Below are positions 6,992-15,795 of a DNA stretch of 58,208 bases, one piece after another. A program made the position numbers and the translations under genes. Position 1 is the stretch's first letter, and every line of letters starts with the position of its first letter. The notes under the pieces were generated by a model, which saw only the letters and a list, made by a program, of their open reading frames with translations, was not told the origin of the DNA and did no database searches. This stretch comes from an uncultured Verrucomicrobiota bacterium (lineage in GTDB: Bacteria; Verrucomicrobiota; Verrucomicrobiia; Limisphaerales; UBA9464), in NCBI GenBank assembly GCA_903922605.1, contig CAIXUG010000017.1:1-58208 (forward strand), given 5' to 3'.

Positions 6992-7801
6992 GTGTTCCGA
7001 CCGTGCATCGACCTCCGCGAGGGCAAAGTGACCCAGATCGTGGGCGGCACCCTGACTGACAGTGGGGCGGGGGTGAAAACCAACTTCGTCTCCGAAAAGC
7101 CACCGGGCTGGTTCGCCGAACTCTATCGCGGCGACCAGCTTACCGGCGGCCACGTCATCCAGCTCGGTGCGGGCAATGCCGAGGCGGCCAGGGCCGCATT
7201 GGCGGCCTGGCCGGGCGGGTTGCAGCTCGGCGGCGGAGTCACGACGGAGAATGCCCGCACCTGGCTGGAGGCGGGTGCGGCCCAGGTCATCGTCACATCG
7301 TGGGTGTTTTCCGGCGGCCGGCTGGATTGGGATCGCCTGCGTGAGCTGGTGGCGCTGGTCGGACGTGAGCGGCTGGTGCTCGACCTGAGCTGCCGCAAGC
7401 GGGGCGACGATTACTTTGTGGTGACCGACCGCTGGCAGAAATTCACCGACCTGACGCTCAGCCCGGCCACCTTTGCGATGCTGGCGGAACATTGCGCCGA
7501 GTTCCTCGTCCACGCCGTGGATGTCGAGGGCCTGTGCCGGGGTGTTGATGGGGAACTGGTTGCCAAGCTGGCCGACTGGTCACCCTTGCCAACGACATAC
7601 GCCGGCGGCGCGAAATCGCTCGAAGACCTGGAACTGGTGGAACGACTCGGTCGTGGACGGATCGACCTCACCATCGGCAGTGCGCTGGATATTTTCGGCG
7701 GCTCGGGCGTGCGTTATGCCGATTGCGTGGCGTTTAACCGGCAGCGTGCGTCCAGTTCAAATGGGGCGCGGACGGTCACGTCCGCCAGTCCCGGAGTTTG
7801 A
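6992..7801 (+). CDS. hisA: ProFAR isomerase, eukaryotic-type HisA
   Basis: Isomerises ProFAR to PRFAR in histidine biosynthesis, as a cytoplasmic TIM barrel. The GTG start at 6992 gives FRPCIDLREGKVTQIVGG with the first catalytic Asp; the second is in LVHAVDVEGLCRGVD. The inserts KTNFVSEKPPGWFAELYRGD and WQKFTDLTLSP are typical of the plant and fungal HIS6 group rather than ordinary bacterial HisA. The conserved protein should end near YADCVAFNRQ. The last 17 or so residues and the stop are read from a palindromic element starting at 7763, so the C-terminus has been rewritten. No other his gene is adjacent. Confidence 0.88.
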   Translation: MFRPCIDLREGKVTQIVGGTLTDSGAGVKTNFVSEKPPGWFAELYRGDQLTGGHVIQLGAGNAEAARAALAAWPGGLQLGGGVTTENARTWLEAGAAQVIVTSWVFSGGRLDWDRLRELVALVGRERLVLDLSCRKRGDDYFVVTDRWQKFTDLTLSPATFAMLAEHCAEFLVHAVDVEGLCRGVDGELVAKLADWSPLPTTYAGGAKSLEDLELVERLGRGRIDLTIGSALDIFGGSGVRYADCVAFNRQRASSSNGARTVTSASPGV

Positions 7802-7890
7802 GCTGCAACATCGGGAGGCGTAAGTCCCATTTCGTGATGTAGTCCGGTACGACGACGAAGTTGCCTGGCGGACGTGACCGTCCGCGCCCC
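7763..7890. repeat. Palindromic element with 26-bp perfect terminal inverted repeats
   Basis: The arms 7763-7788 and 7865-7890 are perfect inverse complements (the left begins GGGGCGCGGACGG). They enclose 76 bases without a coding frame. The total of 128 bp resembles a MITE or a large REP. It sits between convergent hisA and LysR genes, supplies the end and stop of hisA, and ends 6 bases before the LysR stop. It may also act as a terminator. Confidence 0.85.
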
Positions 7891-7896
7891 TTTCAG

Positions 7897-8790
7897 TTAT
7901 GGGCTCGTCCTTACCGGCGACGGCGGAAAACTTTCGCGGAAGGCCCGCACCACCGGCGATTCATCGGCCCGCCGCCAGGCCAGCACCGTCTGCACCAGCG
8001 GCAGGCCGGGCGGCAGTTCCCGGAACACCAGCCCGGGGCGCTTCACCTCGGCGAGCGTGGCCGTGGTGGGCGCGATGCCAAAGCCGGCCGAGATGAGCCA
8101 CATCTTGGTCTGGATGTCGTTGGCGTATTGCAATGGCCGTGGCTTCGCCCCGGCCTTGGCGCACGCGGAGAAGAACGGGTCGTAGTAGCCGTGCTGCACG
8201 CTGGGGTGCATGAGCACCAGGGATTCATCGTGAAAGTCGGACCATTCGATCTTTCCCTTTTTGGCAAACCGGTGGCCCGCCGGCATGGCCAGCGCCTGCA
8301 CTGTTTCCTCGATGAACTGGTACTCCAGCTCGGCGAAGCCCACCGGCGGACGCAGCAGGCCCAGATCCAGCTCGCCCTCGTGCAGCCGGCGCAGCTGCTC
8401 GGTGCTCACCAGGTCGAAGAGTGACAGCTGCACGCCGGGGAAGCGCTGTTGAAAACCACGAAGTATGTCCGCCAGCCAGGCGTTGGCCGAGGGCGCGATC
8501 AGGCCGATGCGCAGGGTGCCGACCAGGCCCTGTTCGGCCCGCTTCGCCCGCTGCTCCGCCTGGGTGGCGGCCACCAGCACCGCCCGGGCCTCGGTGAGAA
8601 ACACGCGTCCGGCATGGGTGAGCTTCACGGAGCGGGTGGTACGTTCGAGCAGTTGCACGCCCAGCTCGCCCTCGAGAGATTTGATCTGCGCGCTGAGGGG
8701 GGGCTGGGCCAGGCGCAGGCGTTCGGCCGCGCGCCGGAAATTCAGCTCCTCGGCGACCGCGACGAAGTAACGAAGGTGACGCAGTTCCAT
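7897..8790 (-). CDS. LysR-family transcriptional regulator
   Basis: Protein of 297 residues. The N-terminal winged helix-turn-helix is clear (MELRHLRYFVAVAEELNFRR, AAERLRLAQPPLSAQIKSLE, LGVQLLERTTR). The effector domain spans about 90-295 (LRIGLIAPSANAW). It belongs to the group whose best-known members (BenM, CatM) bind ATAC-N7-GTAT. Exactly such a site lies 5 bases upstream of its start, between it and the divergent RND efflux operon. It therefore probably autoregulates and controls the pump in response to an effector, perhaps an aromatic compound; the effector is a guess. Confidence 0.9.
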   Translation of the reverse strand: MELRHLRYFVAVAEELNFRRAAERLRLAQPPLSAQIKSLEGELGVQLLERTTRSVKLTHAGRVFLTEARAVLVAATQAEQRAKRAEQGLVGTLRIGLIAPSANAWLADILRGFQQRFPGVQLSLFDLVSTEQLRRLHEGELDLGLLRPPVGFAELEYQFIEETVQALAMPAGHRFAKKGKIEWSDFHDESLVLMHPSVQHGYYDPFFSACAKAGAKPRPLQYANDIQTKMWLISAGFGIAPTTATLAEVKRPGLVFRELPPGLPLVQTVLAWRRADESPVVRAFRESFPPSPVRTSP

Positions 8791-8795
8791 GACAG

Positions 8796-8814
8796 TGATA
8801 CTCTACGCGTATCA
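8796..8814. promoter_or_regulatory. Predicted LysR operator (TGATAC-N7-GTATCA)
   Basis: A perfect 6-bp inverted repeat with a 7-bp spacer contains the ATAC-N7-GTAT core and T-N11-A pattern of LysR-type recognition sites. It lies 5 bp before the regulator's start codon and about 150 bp before the efflux pump start, the usual divergent arrangement. Confidence 0.7.
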
Positions 8815-8960
8815 ATCAACGAGCAAACTTGTATTGGCCGAACCGGCAGATTTACCCGAAAGCTGCCCGCGTGAATTGGACTGGTCAGTCAACAATCCCG
8901 CTTCACCCTTTGGGCAGGGCGGGGTATCTCGAAGCTGTCCTGCTCTGATTTTCTTCTGCC

Positions 8961-11900
8961 ATGTGGATTGTCCGCTTAGCCCTCCGTCGTCCGTACACCT
9001 TTGTGGTGGCGGCGCTTGTCCTGCTGCTGCTCACGCCGTTTGTGCTCCTGCGCACGCCCACGGACATCTTTCCCTCGATCAACATTCCGGTGATCTCGGT
9101 CGTCTGGCAGTATGCCGGCCTGAGCGCCCAGGAGATTGAGCAGCGCATCCTGTACATCCACGAGCGCTCGCTCAGCGCGACGGTCAACGACATCGAGCAC
9201 ATCGAATCCAACGCCTACAACGGCGTCGGCATCATCAAGGTGTACCTGCAGCCCGGCGCGAGCGTGGATGGCGGAGTCGCGCAGGTGACGGCGGTGGCAC
9301 AGACGATTTTGCGGCAGATGCCACCCGGCCAGACCCCGCCGCTCATCCTCCGCTACAACGCCAGCACCGTGCCCATCATCCAGTACGGCCTGAGCAGCAA
9401 GACGATGTCGGAGCAGGAGCTGTACGACCTCAGCCAGAATGCGGTCCGCGTTTCGCTTTCGACGGTGCAGGGGGCAAGTATTCCATGGCCCTACGGCGGC
9501 AAGACGCGCCTGATCAACGTGGACCTTGATCTGGCGGCGCTGAAGGCCAAAAACCTCAAGCCGAACGACGTGGTGGACGCCGTCAGCTCGCAGAATCTGA
9601 TTTTTCCCGCCGGCTTCGCGAAGATCGGCGCGAGCGAATATGACATCGAGGTCAACACCAGCCCCAAGGTGCTGGAGGAGTTGAACGACCTGCCCATCAA
9701 GGTCGCGAATGGGGCCACCATCTACGTCCGGGATGTCGCGCACGTGCGTGACGGCTATCTGCCTCAGCAAAATGTGGTCCGGCAGGACGGTCTGCGGGGC
9801 GTGCTGGTAACGATCCTCAAGAGCGGTTCGGCCTCCACCCTCGAGGTGGTCTCGCGCATCAAGGCCGCCATGCCGGACGTCATGAAGGGTCTGCCTCCCG
9901 AGATGGACGTGAAGGAGTTTGCCGACCAGTCGCTGTTCGTGCGGGCGGCCATCGGCGGCGTCATCAAGGAAGGCGTGATCGCCGCCGCCCTCACGGCGCT
10001 GATGATCATGCTTTTCCTCGGCTCCTGGCGCAGCACGCTCATCATCGCCCTGTCGATTCCCCTCAGCGTGCTGGCCTCGCTCGCCACGCTCAGCGCGCTC
10101 GGCGAGACCATCAACCTGATGACGCTGGGCGGGCTCGCGCTCGCGGTCGGCATCCTGGTGGACGACGCGACGGTGGAGATCGAAAACGTCCATCGCCAGA
10201 TGGCCACCGGGAAGCCGCTGAAGCAGGCGATCCTGGATGGCGCGCAGGAAATTGCGGTGCCGGCCTTTGTCTCGACGCTCTGCATCTGCATCGTGTTCGT
10301 GCCGATGTTCTTCCTCACGGGTGTCGCGCGTTACCTCTTCGTGCCGCTGGCCGAGGCGGTGGTGTTCGCGATGCTCGCGAGCTACATCCTCTCGCGGACG
10401 CTGATCCCGACGCTGGTCTGGTACTTCTACCGCAACGTGCCGCAGCATGAGCGGCAGCACCACAGTGAGGACGACGCCTGGTCCACGGGCGGCACCATGA
10501 TCCGCCGCCGTGAGACGCGGCTGCTCCCACGCTTGATGGCGCCGTTTGTGCGGCTGCAAGCCGCGTTTGAGCGCTTCTTTGCGAAATTCCGGGCCGGCTA
10601 CGCCGCGCTTTTGGATTCCATCCTGCATCACCGGAAGGCATTTGCCGTGGTCTTTCTCGGCTTCTGCGCCATGTCATGGTTCCTGCTGCCGCAGCTTGGT
10701 GAGGACTTCTTCCCGACGGTGGATGCCGGTCAGATCCGCTTCCACCTGAGGGCCCGGGGGGGCACCCGCGTGGAGGAGACGGCCCGTCTCACCGACGAGG
10801 TGGAAAAGATCGTGCGCGAGGAAATTCCGACCGAGGAACTCGCCGGCATTCTCGACAACATCGGCATCCCGACCTCCGGCATCAGCCTCAGCTACAGCAA
10901 CAGCGGCGTCATCGGTTCCGGGGACGCGGATGTGCTCATTTCGCTGAAACCTGAGCATACGCCACTGAAGCACACGATCCGGCGTCTGCGCACGCGGCTG
11001 AACCATGAGTTTCCGGGCATCATGTTCTACTTCCTGCCGGCCGACATTGTCAGCCAGACCCTGAACTTCGGCCTGCCGGCACCGTTCAACGTCCAGATTG
11101 TCGGTCGCGACCAGGCGAAGAACCGCGAGGTTGCCGCCCGGCTCGCGGAACGCATCCGGCAGATTCCCGGCGCGGTGGATGTGCGCGTGCAACAGCCGGC
11201 GGACCAGCCCAAGTTCAAGGTGGAGGTGGATCGCACGCGCGCCGGCGAACTCGGCCTGACCGAAAAGGACGTCGCGAACAGCGTGCTGCTCAGTCTCAGC
11301 GGCAGCGGCCAGGTGACCCCATCTTACTGGCTGAACCCGCGCTACGGCATCAGCTACCTGGTCTCGGTCAAGGTGCCGGAGCGGGAGATGAATTCACTAG
11401 AATCCATCAACAGCATCCCGCTCACCGGAGACAGCCGGGGCGATGGCAATTCCCAGGTCCTGGCCAATGTCGCCTCCATCACCCGGAGCGCCGCCGCACC
11501 CATTATCACCCACTACAACGTCCAGCCAGTGATTGACGTCTTCGGCGGCGTGAGTGGCCGCGATCTCGGCGGTGTGCTGCGTGATTTGCAGCCGTTGCTG
11601 GAGCAGACGAAAAAGGAGCTTCCGCACGGCAGCTTCCTCGTGGTGCGCGGCCAGGCGGAGACCATGCAGTCCAGTTTCTTCGGGCTCGGCGTCGGGCTCG
11701 CGGGCGCCATGGTACTCGTCTATCTGCTGCTCGTGGTGAATTTTCAGAGCTGGCTGGATGCCTTCATCATCATCACCGCGCTGCCGGGCGCGCTGGCCGG
11801 CGTCTTGTGGGCGCTCTACCTCACCCAGACCACACTGAGCGTGCCGGCGCTGATGGGGGCGATCATGTGTCTCGGTGTCGGCACCGCGAACGCCGTGCTG

Positions 11901-12236
11901 GTGGTCAGCTTTGGCCGGCAGCGGCTCAGCGAGGGACACGCCCCGCTCGCCGCCGCACTGGAATCGGGGGTTGGCCGCCTGCGCCCGGTGATCATGACGG
12001 CGCTGGCCATGGTCATCGGCATGCTGCCGATGTCGCTGGGCCTGGGCGAAGGCGGCGAGCAGAACGCACCGCTCGGGCGTGCCGTCATCGGCGGCCTCGT
12101 GCTGGCCACGGTTGCCACGCTCTTTTTCGTGCCGGTGGTTTTCAGCCTGGCTCATCGCCGGACAGTTCCGGGCACCCAACCCGATGGGGTGGGGACCGAG
12201 GATCTGTCCGATTCCACCGCCGCCCTGCCGGCCTGA
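8961..12236 (+). CDS. RND efflux pump permease (AcrB/HAE1-type)
   Basis: Proton-driven inner membrane pump of 1091 residues, the usual length. It has TM1 at the N-terminus (RPYTFVVAALVLLLLTPFVLL), a large periplasmic loop, TM2-6 at about 330-490, a second periplasmic loop, and TM8-12 at about 905-1075. The proton-relay Asp pair is present (VDDATVEIENVHR, D401 and D402). The Lys that matches AcrB K940 is replaced by Ala (VGTANAVLVVSF, about residue 976), as in some RND branches, so proton coupling may differ in detail. It is the first gene of an operon with the fusion protein and outer membrane channel, and is probably controlled by the divergent LysR protein. Substrate unknown. Confidence 0.93.
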   Translation: MWIVRLALRRPYTFVVAALVLLLLTPFVLLRTPTDIFPSINIPVISVVWQYAGLSAQEIEQRILYIHERSLSATVNDIEHIESNAYNGVGIIKVYLQPGASVDGGVAQVTAVAQTILRQMPPGQTPPLILRYNASTVPIIQYGLSSKTMSEQELYDLSQNAVRVSLSTVQGASIPWPYGGKTRLINVDLDLAALKAKNLKPNDVVDAVSSQNLIFPAGFAKIGASEYDIEVNTSPKVLEELNDLPIKVANGATIYVRDVAHVRDGYLPQQNVVRQDGLRGVLVTILKSGSASTLEVVSRIKAAMPDVMKGLPPEMDVKEFADQSLFVRAAIGGVIKEGVIAAALTALMIMLFLGSWRSTLIIALSIPLSVLASLATLSALGETINLMTLGGLALAVGILVDDATVEIENVHRQMATGKPLKQAILDGAQEIAVPAFVSTLCICIVFVPMFFLTGVARYLFVPLAEAVVFAMLASYILSRTLIPTLVWYFYRNVPQHERQHHSEDDAWSTGGTMIRRRETRLLPRLMAPFVRLQAAFERFFAKFRAGYAALLDSILHHRKAFAVVFLGFCAMSWFLLPQLGEDFFPTVDAGQIRFHLRARGGTRVEETARLTDEVEKIVREEIPTEELAGILDNIGIPTSGISLSYSNSGVIGSGDADVLISLKPEHTPLKHTIRRLRTRLNHEFPGIMFYFLPADIVSQTLNFGLPAPFNVQIVGRDQAKNREVAARLAERIRQIPGAVDVRVQQPADQPKFKVEVDRTRAGELGLTEKDVANSVLLSLSGSGQVTPSYWLNPRYGISYLVSVKVPEREMNSLESINSIPLTGDSRGDGNSQVLANVASITRSAAAPIITHYNVQPVIDVFGGVSGRDLGGVLRDLQPLLEQTKKELPHGSFLVVRGQAETMQSSFFGLGVGLAGAMVLVYLLLVVNFQSWLDAFIIITALPGALAGVLWALYLTQTTLSVPALMGAIMCLGVGTANAVLVVSFGRQRLSEGHAPLAAALESGVGRLRPVIMTALAMVIGMLPMSLGLGEGGEQNAPLGRAVIGGLVLATVATLFFVPVVFSLAHRRTVPGTQPDGVGTEDLSDSTAALPA

Positions 12237-12261
12237 ACCAGACTCGCTTTTTAATCCGCTG

Positions 12262-13482
12262 ATGAACACGCTCGACCGCAGTAATCCGCTCGTCATGGAA
12301 CCTCCCACCCCGCCGCTGAACGGTTCGGCCTCCCCCCGGGCGGAAGCCCCGCGTCCGCGCCTGGGCTTTTATGCCTTGGTGCTGGCGGTGCTCGTCGTGC
12401 TGGCCTTTGTCGCCGGACTGATCCCGCGTTGGCGGGACCGTCGCGATCTAAACGAGCTGACGCACCAACTGGCCACGCCGACCGTCCTCACCGTGTCGCC
12501 CAAGCCGGGTACGCCGGAGGCGTTGCTGGCGCTGCCGGCGGAAGTGCGCCCGTTGGTCGAGGCCCCGATCTATGCGCGCGCCGGCGGCTACGTGAAGCAC
12601 TGGTACACCGACATCGGGGCCACCGTGACCAACGGTCAGTTGCTCGCCGAGATTGATTCCCCCGAACTGAACCAGGAGCTGGCCAAGTCCCGCGCCGACC
12701 GCGCCTTTTCCGAGGCGGCTTTGGTGCTGGCGAAGTCCACCGCCGCCCGGTGGCAGGAACTCGTCAAGACGGCCTCCGTGTCCGATCAGGATGCCGCCGA
12801 AAAGCAGGCCGACCTGGCGACGAAGACGGCGGCGGTCGAATCGGCGCGCGCCGAGGTGCATCGTTTGGAAGAGATGCAGTCGTTCGAGCGGGTGCTATCA
12901 CCGTTCGACGGTACCGTTACCGCCCGCAACCTTGACGTTGGCCAGCTGATTGTGATTGGGGCCGGCCGTGAATTGTTCCACGTGGCACAGACCCAGACCC
13001 TCCGGGTGTTCAGCCATGTCCCGCAGATTCTGTCGCGGGAAATCAGTGCGGGCACGACCGCGGAACTGACGTTCACGGAAATGCCCGGGCACATCTTCAC
13101 CGCCAAGGTGGTCCGCACTGCCGGCGCGCTGGACCCCGGTTCACGCACATTGTTGGCCGAACTGGAAGTGGACAACTCGCGCGGCGAGATCTTTGCCGGC
13201 TCGTTTGCCCAGGTGCGCTTTCCGTCCACGGGCGGACAAGGGAAACTTACGCTGCCGTCCAACACGCTCCTGTTCCGGCCTGAAGGCGCCTTCGTCGGGG
13301 TGGTGGGGGCGGACAGCAAGGTGGAATTGCGCCGCGTGAAACTGGGGCGCGAGTTTGCCACCTCCGTTGAGATCGTGGACGGCGTCACCTCGGCGGATCG
13401 CATCGTGCTGAATCCTCCCGACTCGCTGATTTCGGGCACGCAGGTGCAGGTGGTCACGCCTGCGACCAAGGAGGCCCGATGA
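12262..13482 (+). CDS. RND periplasmic adaptor (membrane fusion protein)
   Basis: Protein of 406 residues that bridges pump and outer membrane channel. The ATG at 12262, 25 bases after the permease stop, is preferred over an in-frame start inside the permease gene. A TM anchor at about 34-56 (FYALVLAVLVVLAFVAGLIP) is followed by a biotinyl-lipoyl half (EAPIYARAGGYVKHWYTDIG, with LLAEIDSPELNQEL), an alpha-hairpin, the second lipoyl half (RVLSPFDGTVTARNLDVGQL) and beta-barrel and membrane-proximal parts. It overlaps the next gene by four bases (ATGA), which implies translational coupling. Confidence 0.9.
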   Translation: MNTLDRSNPLVMEPPTPPLNGSASPRAEAPRPRLGFYALVLAVLVVLAFVAGLIPRWRDRRDLNELTHQLATPTVLTVSPKPGTPEALLALPAEVRPLVEAPIYARAGGYVKHWYTDIGATVTNGQLLAEIDSPELNQELAKSRADRAFSEAALVLAKSTAARWQELVKTASVSDQDAAEKQADLATKTAAVESARAEVHRLEEMQSFERVLSPFDGTVTARNLDVGQLIVIGAGRELFHVAQTQTLRVFSHVPQILSREISAGTTAELTFTEMPGHIFTAKVVRTAGALDPGSRTLLAELEVDNSRGEIFAGSFAQVRFPSTGGQGKLTLPSNTLLFRPEGAFVGVVGADSKVELRRVKLGREFATSVEIVDGVTSADRIVLNPPDSLISGTQVQVVTPATKEAR

Positions 13483-14942
13483 AGGCGGCGTATCTTTTCG
13501 TGCTGACCAGTGCAGTTGCCACGGTTGCCTTGGCGGCTGTTGGTCCGGATTACAAACGACCGGCACCATTGCCCATCGGGGAAGTACCTGGCGCTTACGC
13601 GGGCAGCACCAATGTCTGGCAGCCGGCCGAGCCGCAGGCCCACCGGCCCCGTGGGGATTGGTGGCAGCTGTTTGGCGATACGGAACTGAACCGTCTCGAA
13701 ACAGACGGTGCGGCGGCGAATCAGGATCTGACCGCCGCCGTGGCCCGCTTCAATCAGGCGCGGGCGGTGCTCAATGTGGCCAAAGCGGGCTATTTTCCCC
13801 ATCTGTCCGCAGATCCATCCTACAGCCGCACCCGCGATTCGGCCAACCGCCCGCTGAATGGTCGCCCGGCGCTGGCAAGCGAAACCTATAACACCTTTAC
13901 AGTCCCGCTGGATCTGACGTGGGAATTGGACCTGTGGGGGCGGGTTCGCCGACAGGTGGAATCTACCCGCTCCCAGCTGGAAGCCGGAGCCGCCGACCTC
14001 GAAGCGGTGCGACTTGAAATGCACGCGGAAATTGCCGCCGACTACTTCACCCTGCGGGCGCAGGAGGATGAACTGGCGCTGCTGCAATCCACCGCTGTCG
14101 CCCAGTCCAAGGCGTTGGAACTGACCCGGAATCGTCGGGCCGGAGGCATCGCCACCGATCTTGATGTCGCGCAGGCCGAGACGCAGTTGCGGACGACCGA
14201 GGCGCAGATTCCTGCCGTCGATTTGGAACGCACCAAGTCCCTCCATGCCTTGGCGACGCTCACGGGACGTCCGGCGGGAACGATGACCATCGCGTCGCGC
14301 ACCAATGCCGAGCCTTCGGCCACCGGTCTGGAATGGGAGGCCGGTTTGCCCAGCGAACTCTTGCAACGCCGGCCCGATATCGCCGCCGCCGAACGGCGCA
14401 TGGCCGCCGCCAATGCCGACATCGGCGTGGCAAAGGCCGCTTTTTATCCCAGCTTCCAGTTCTCGGCGAATGCCGGGTTCCAGAGCATCGGCGCGAGTTC
14501 GTTGTTTGACTGGCCCAGCCGCCTTTGGGCCATTGGTCCTTCCATGTCGCTGCCGCTGTTTGAAGGGGGCCGGAATCGCGCCGGTCTGGCGCGGGCCCGC
14601 GCGGTGTGGGATGAGACCGTCGCCCACTACCGGCAGACCGTGCTGACCGCCTTCCAGGAAGTGGAGGATCAGCTGGCCGCGCGCCGTCTCCTGGCCGCGC
14701 AGGCTACCGCTGAGACCTCGGCCATGACTGCCGCACGCCGTGCCTTGGAAATCGCCTCGAACCGTTACAAGGGTGGCTTGGTGACCTACCTCGAAGTCGC
14801 CACGGCCCAGCAGAATGCGCTGGACCGGGAACGCGAGGTCGCCCGTTTGCGGGGCGAACAGCAGGTCGCTGCCGTGGCCTTGGTGAAGGCTTTGGGCGGT
14901 GGCTGGGAAGCCCAATCGGTCCTGGCGGCGACGAAACCTTAA
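13479..14942 (+). CDS. Outer membrane efflux channel (NodT/TolC-type)
   Basis: Protein of 487 residues forming the trimeric outer membrane exit duct of the RND system. It has two copies of the OEP domain, with typical motifs VGPDYKRPAP near the start, WWQLFGDTELNRL, and LPSELLQRRPDIAAAERRMAAANADIG in the middle. Most NodT-type proteins carry a lipobox Cys just before VGPDY; here the sequence is ATVALAAVGPDYKRP, so the protein probably has an ordinary signal peptide and no lipid anchor. Its stop codon overlaps the convergent mqnA stop in the tetramer TTAA. Confidence 0.9.
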   Translation: MKAAYLFVLTSAVATVALAAVGPDYKRPAPLPIGEVPGAYAGSTNVWQPAEPQAHRPRGDWWQLFGDTELNRLETDGAAANQDLTAAVARFNQARAVLNVAKAGYFPHLSADPSYSRTRDSANRPLNGRPALASETYNTFTVPLDLTWELDLWGRVRRQVESTRSQLEAGAADLEAVRLEMHAEIAADYFTLRAQEDELALLQSTAVAQSKALELTRNRRAGGIATDLDVAQAETQLRTTEAQIPAVDLERTKSLHALATLTGRPAGTMTIASRTNAEPSATGLEWEAGLPSELLQRRPDIAAAERRMAAANADIGVAKAAFYPSFQFSANAGFQSIGASSLFDWPSRLWAIGPSMSLPLFEGGRNRAGLARARAVWDETVAHYRQTVLTAFQEVEDQLAARRLLAAQATAETSAMTAARRALEIASNRYKGGLVTYLEVATAQQNALDREREVARLRGEQQVAAVALVKALGGGWEAQSVLAATKP

Positions 14943-15697
14943 ACGTAACGAGGGAGAAAAACCGGGCGACCCGTATGCGTTTGCAGCAGCTCCGCGAAGC
15001 GGGCGACTCCGGCCTTTTCGCGATTTCCCAACTCGTAGCGGATATTGCCCCCCAAGTAGGCGCTTCGGAATTCCAGGTCGTATTCGGTACGCTCCCGGAT
15101 GATCTGCCGCAGCGTGGCGAGCCCGGCAGACTTCGCGGCCAGCAATCGCGCGCGCAGTTCCGGCGGTGCGCCACGGCGCAATGCCCATACGGCATAAACG
15201 AAGGGCAGGCCCGTCAGTTCACGCCAAGCTTCGCCCAGATCCCAAAGCGCGTGCGGATGCGGTGCCCGGCGAAATTCAATGGCCGGATTGCCGATCAGCA
15301 GCAGATTGTTGAATCGGGTTGCGGCGACGTAATCGGGCAGGGGAAGGAATTCGGGCTGCAGCCCGCGTTCGGCCAGGAGCACCCGCAGGAGGTTCACGCT
15401 GGTGCAGGAAGCCGGGTCAAGGTGGACCGTCCCAATTTGTTCCAGTGGTTCGCGATGGGCCAGAAAGACACTGGCCACCGGCCCATCGGAAGCGATGGCA
15501 GCGCCGTCCAACACGTCGTAGCCGTCCCGCAGCAGCACTTCGGTGACACTGACCAGCGCGGCATCGAGCCGTCCGGCGTGCAGCTCCGCCGCCAATTGCG
15601 ACGGTGGCAGAAAAGTGCAGTCCCGCTCCAAGCCGCAGGTGAGCGGCACGGCATTGAGATAAGGTACGGAGCCGATGCGAAGCGTGGGCGACGACAC
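14939..15697 (-). CDS. mqnA: Chorismate dehydratase MqnA (futalosine menaquinone pathway)
   Basis: Removes water from chorismate to give 3-[(1-carboxyvinyl)oxy]benzoate, the first step of futalosine-dependent menaquinone synthesis. The 252 residues from GTG at 15697 begin VSSPTLRIGSVPYLNAVPL, the family N-terminus. ALVSVTEVLL, the SVFLAHREP strand and LGEAWRELTGLPFVYAVW also match the periplasmic-binding-like fold of MqnA. The open frame runs 54 bases further upstream but there it reads through a REP-like hairpin, so the GTG start is preferred. No other mqn gene is next to it. Confidence 0.88.
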   Translation of the reverse strand: MSSPTLRIGSVPYLNAVPLTCGLERDCTFLPPSQLAAELHAGRLDAALVSVTEVLLRDGYDVLDGAAIASDGPVASVFLAHREPLEQIGTVHLDPASCTSVNLLRVLLAERGLQPEFLPLPDYVAATRFNNLLLIGNPAIEFRRAPHPHALWDLGEAWRELTGLPFVYAVWALRRGAPPELRARLLAAKSAGLATLRQIIRERTEYDLEFRSAYLGGNIRYELGNREKAGVARFAELLQTHTGRPVFLPRYV

Positions 15698-15702
15698 CCT
15701 GA

Positions 15703-15721
15703 CAGCCTGACGGGCAGGCTG
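15703..15721. repeat. Single REP-like hairpin upstream of mqnA
   Basis: CAGCCTG-N5-CAGGCTG is a 19-bp hairpin of the same size and CAGGCTG core as the cluster at 3129-3239. It lies 6 bases upstream of the mqnA GTG start, where it could affect translation. A half copy (CAGCCTGACGGG) occurs at 40757-40768 in the leader of the glycosyltransferase gene. Confidence 0.6.
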
Positions 15722-15795
15722 GATTCCGGCAAATCTTTGGAACCGGACCAAATTTATCTCTTTTCCCTTAGGCGACGGCGGCGTAGTGAACAGCG

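Noticed and set aside
8976-10631. Minus-strand open frame of 551 codons opposite the RND permease
   Set aside because: His/Arg/Asp-rich shadow of a transporter read on the opposite strand; no family resemblance.
12786-15188. Minus-strand open frame of 800 codons opposite the efflux operon
   Set aside because: It is antisense to two recognised genes and part of mqnA in another frame; it has no motif or start signal.
15698-15751. N-terminal extension of mqnA
   Set aside because: It reads through a REP-like hairpin and precedes the conserved family start.
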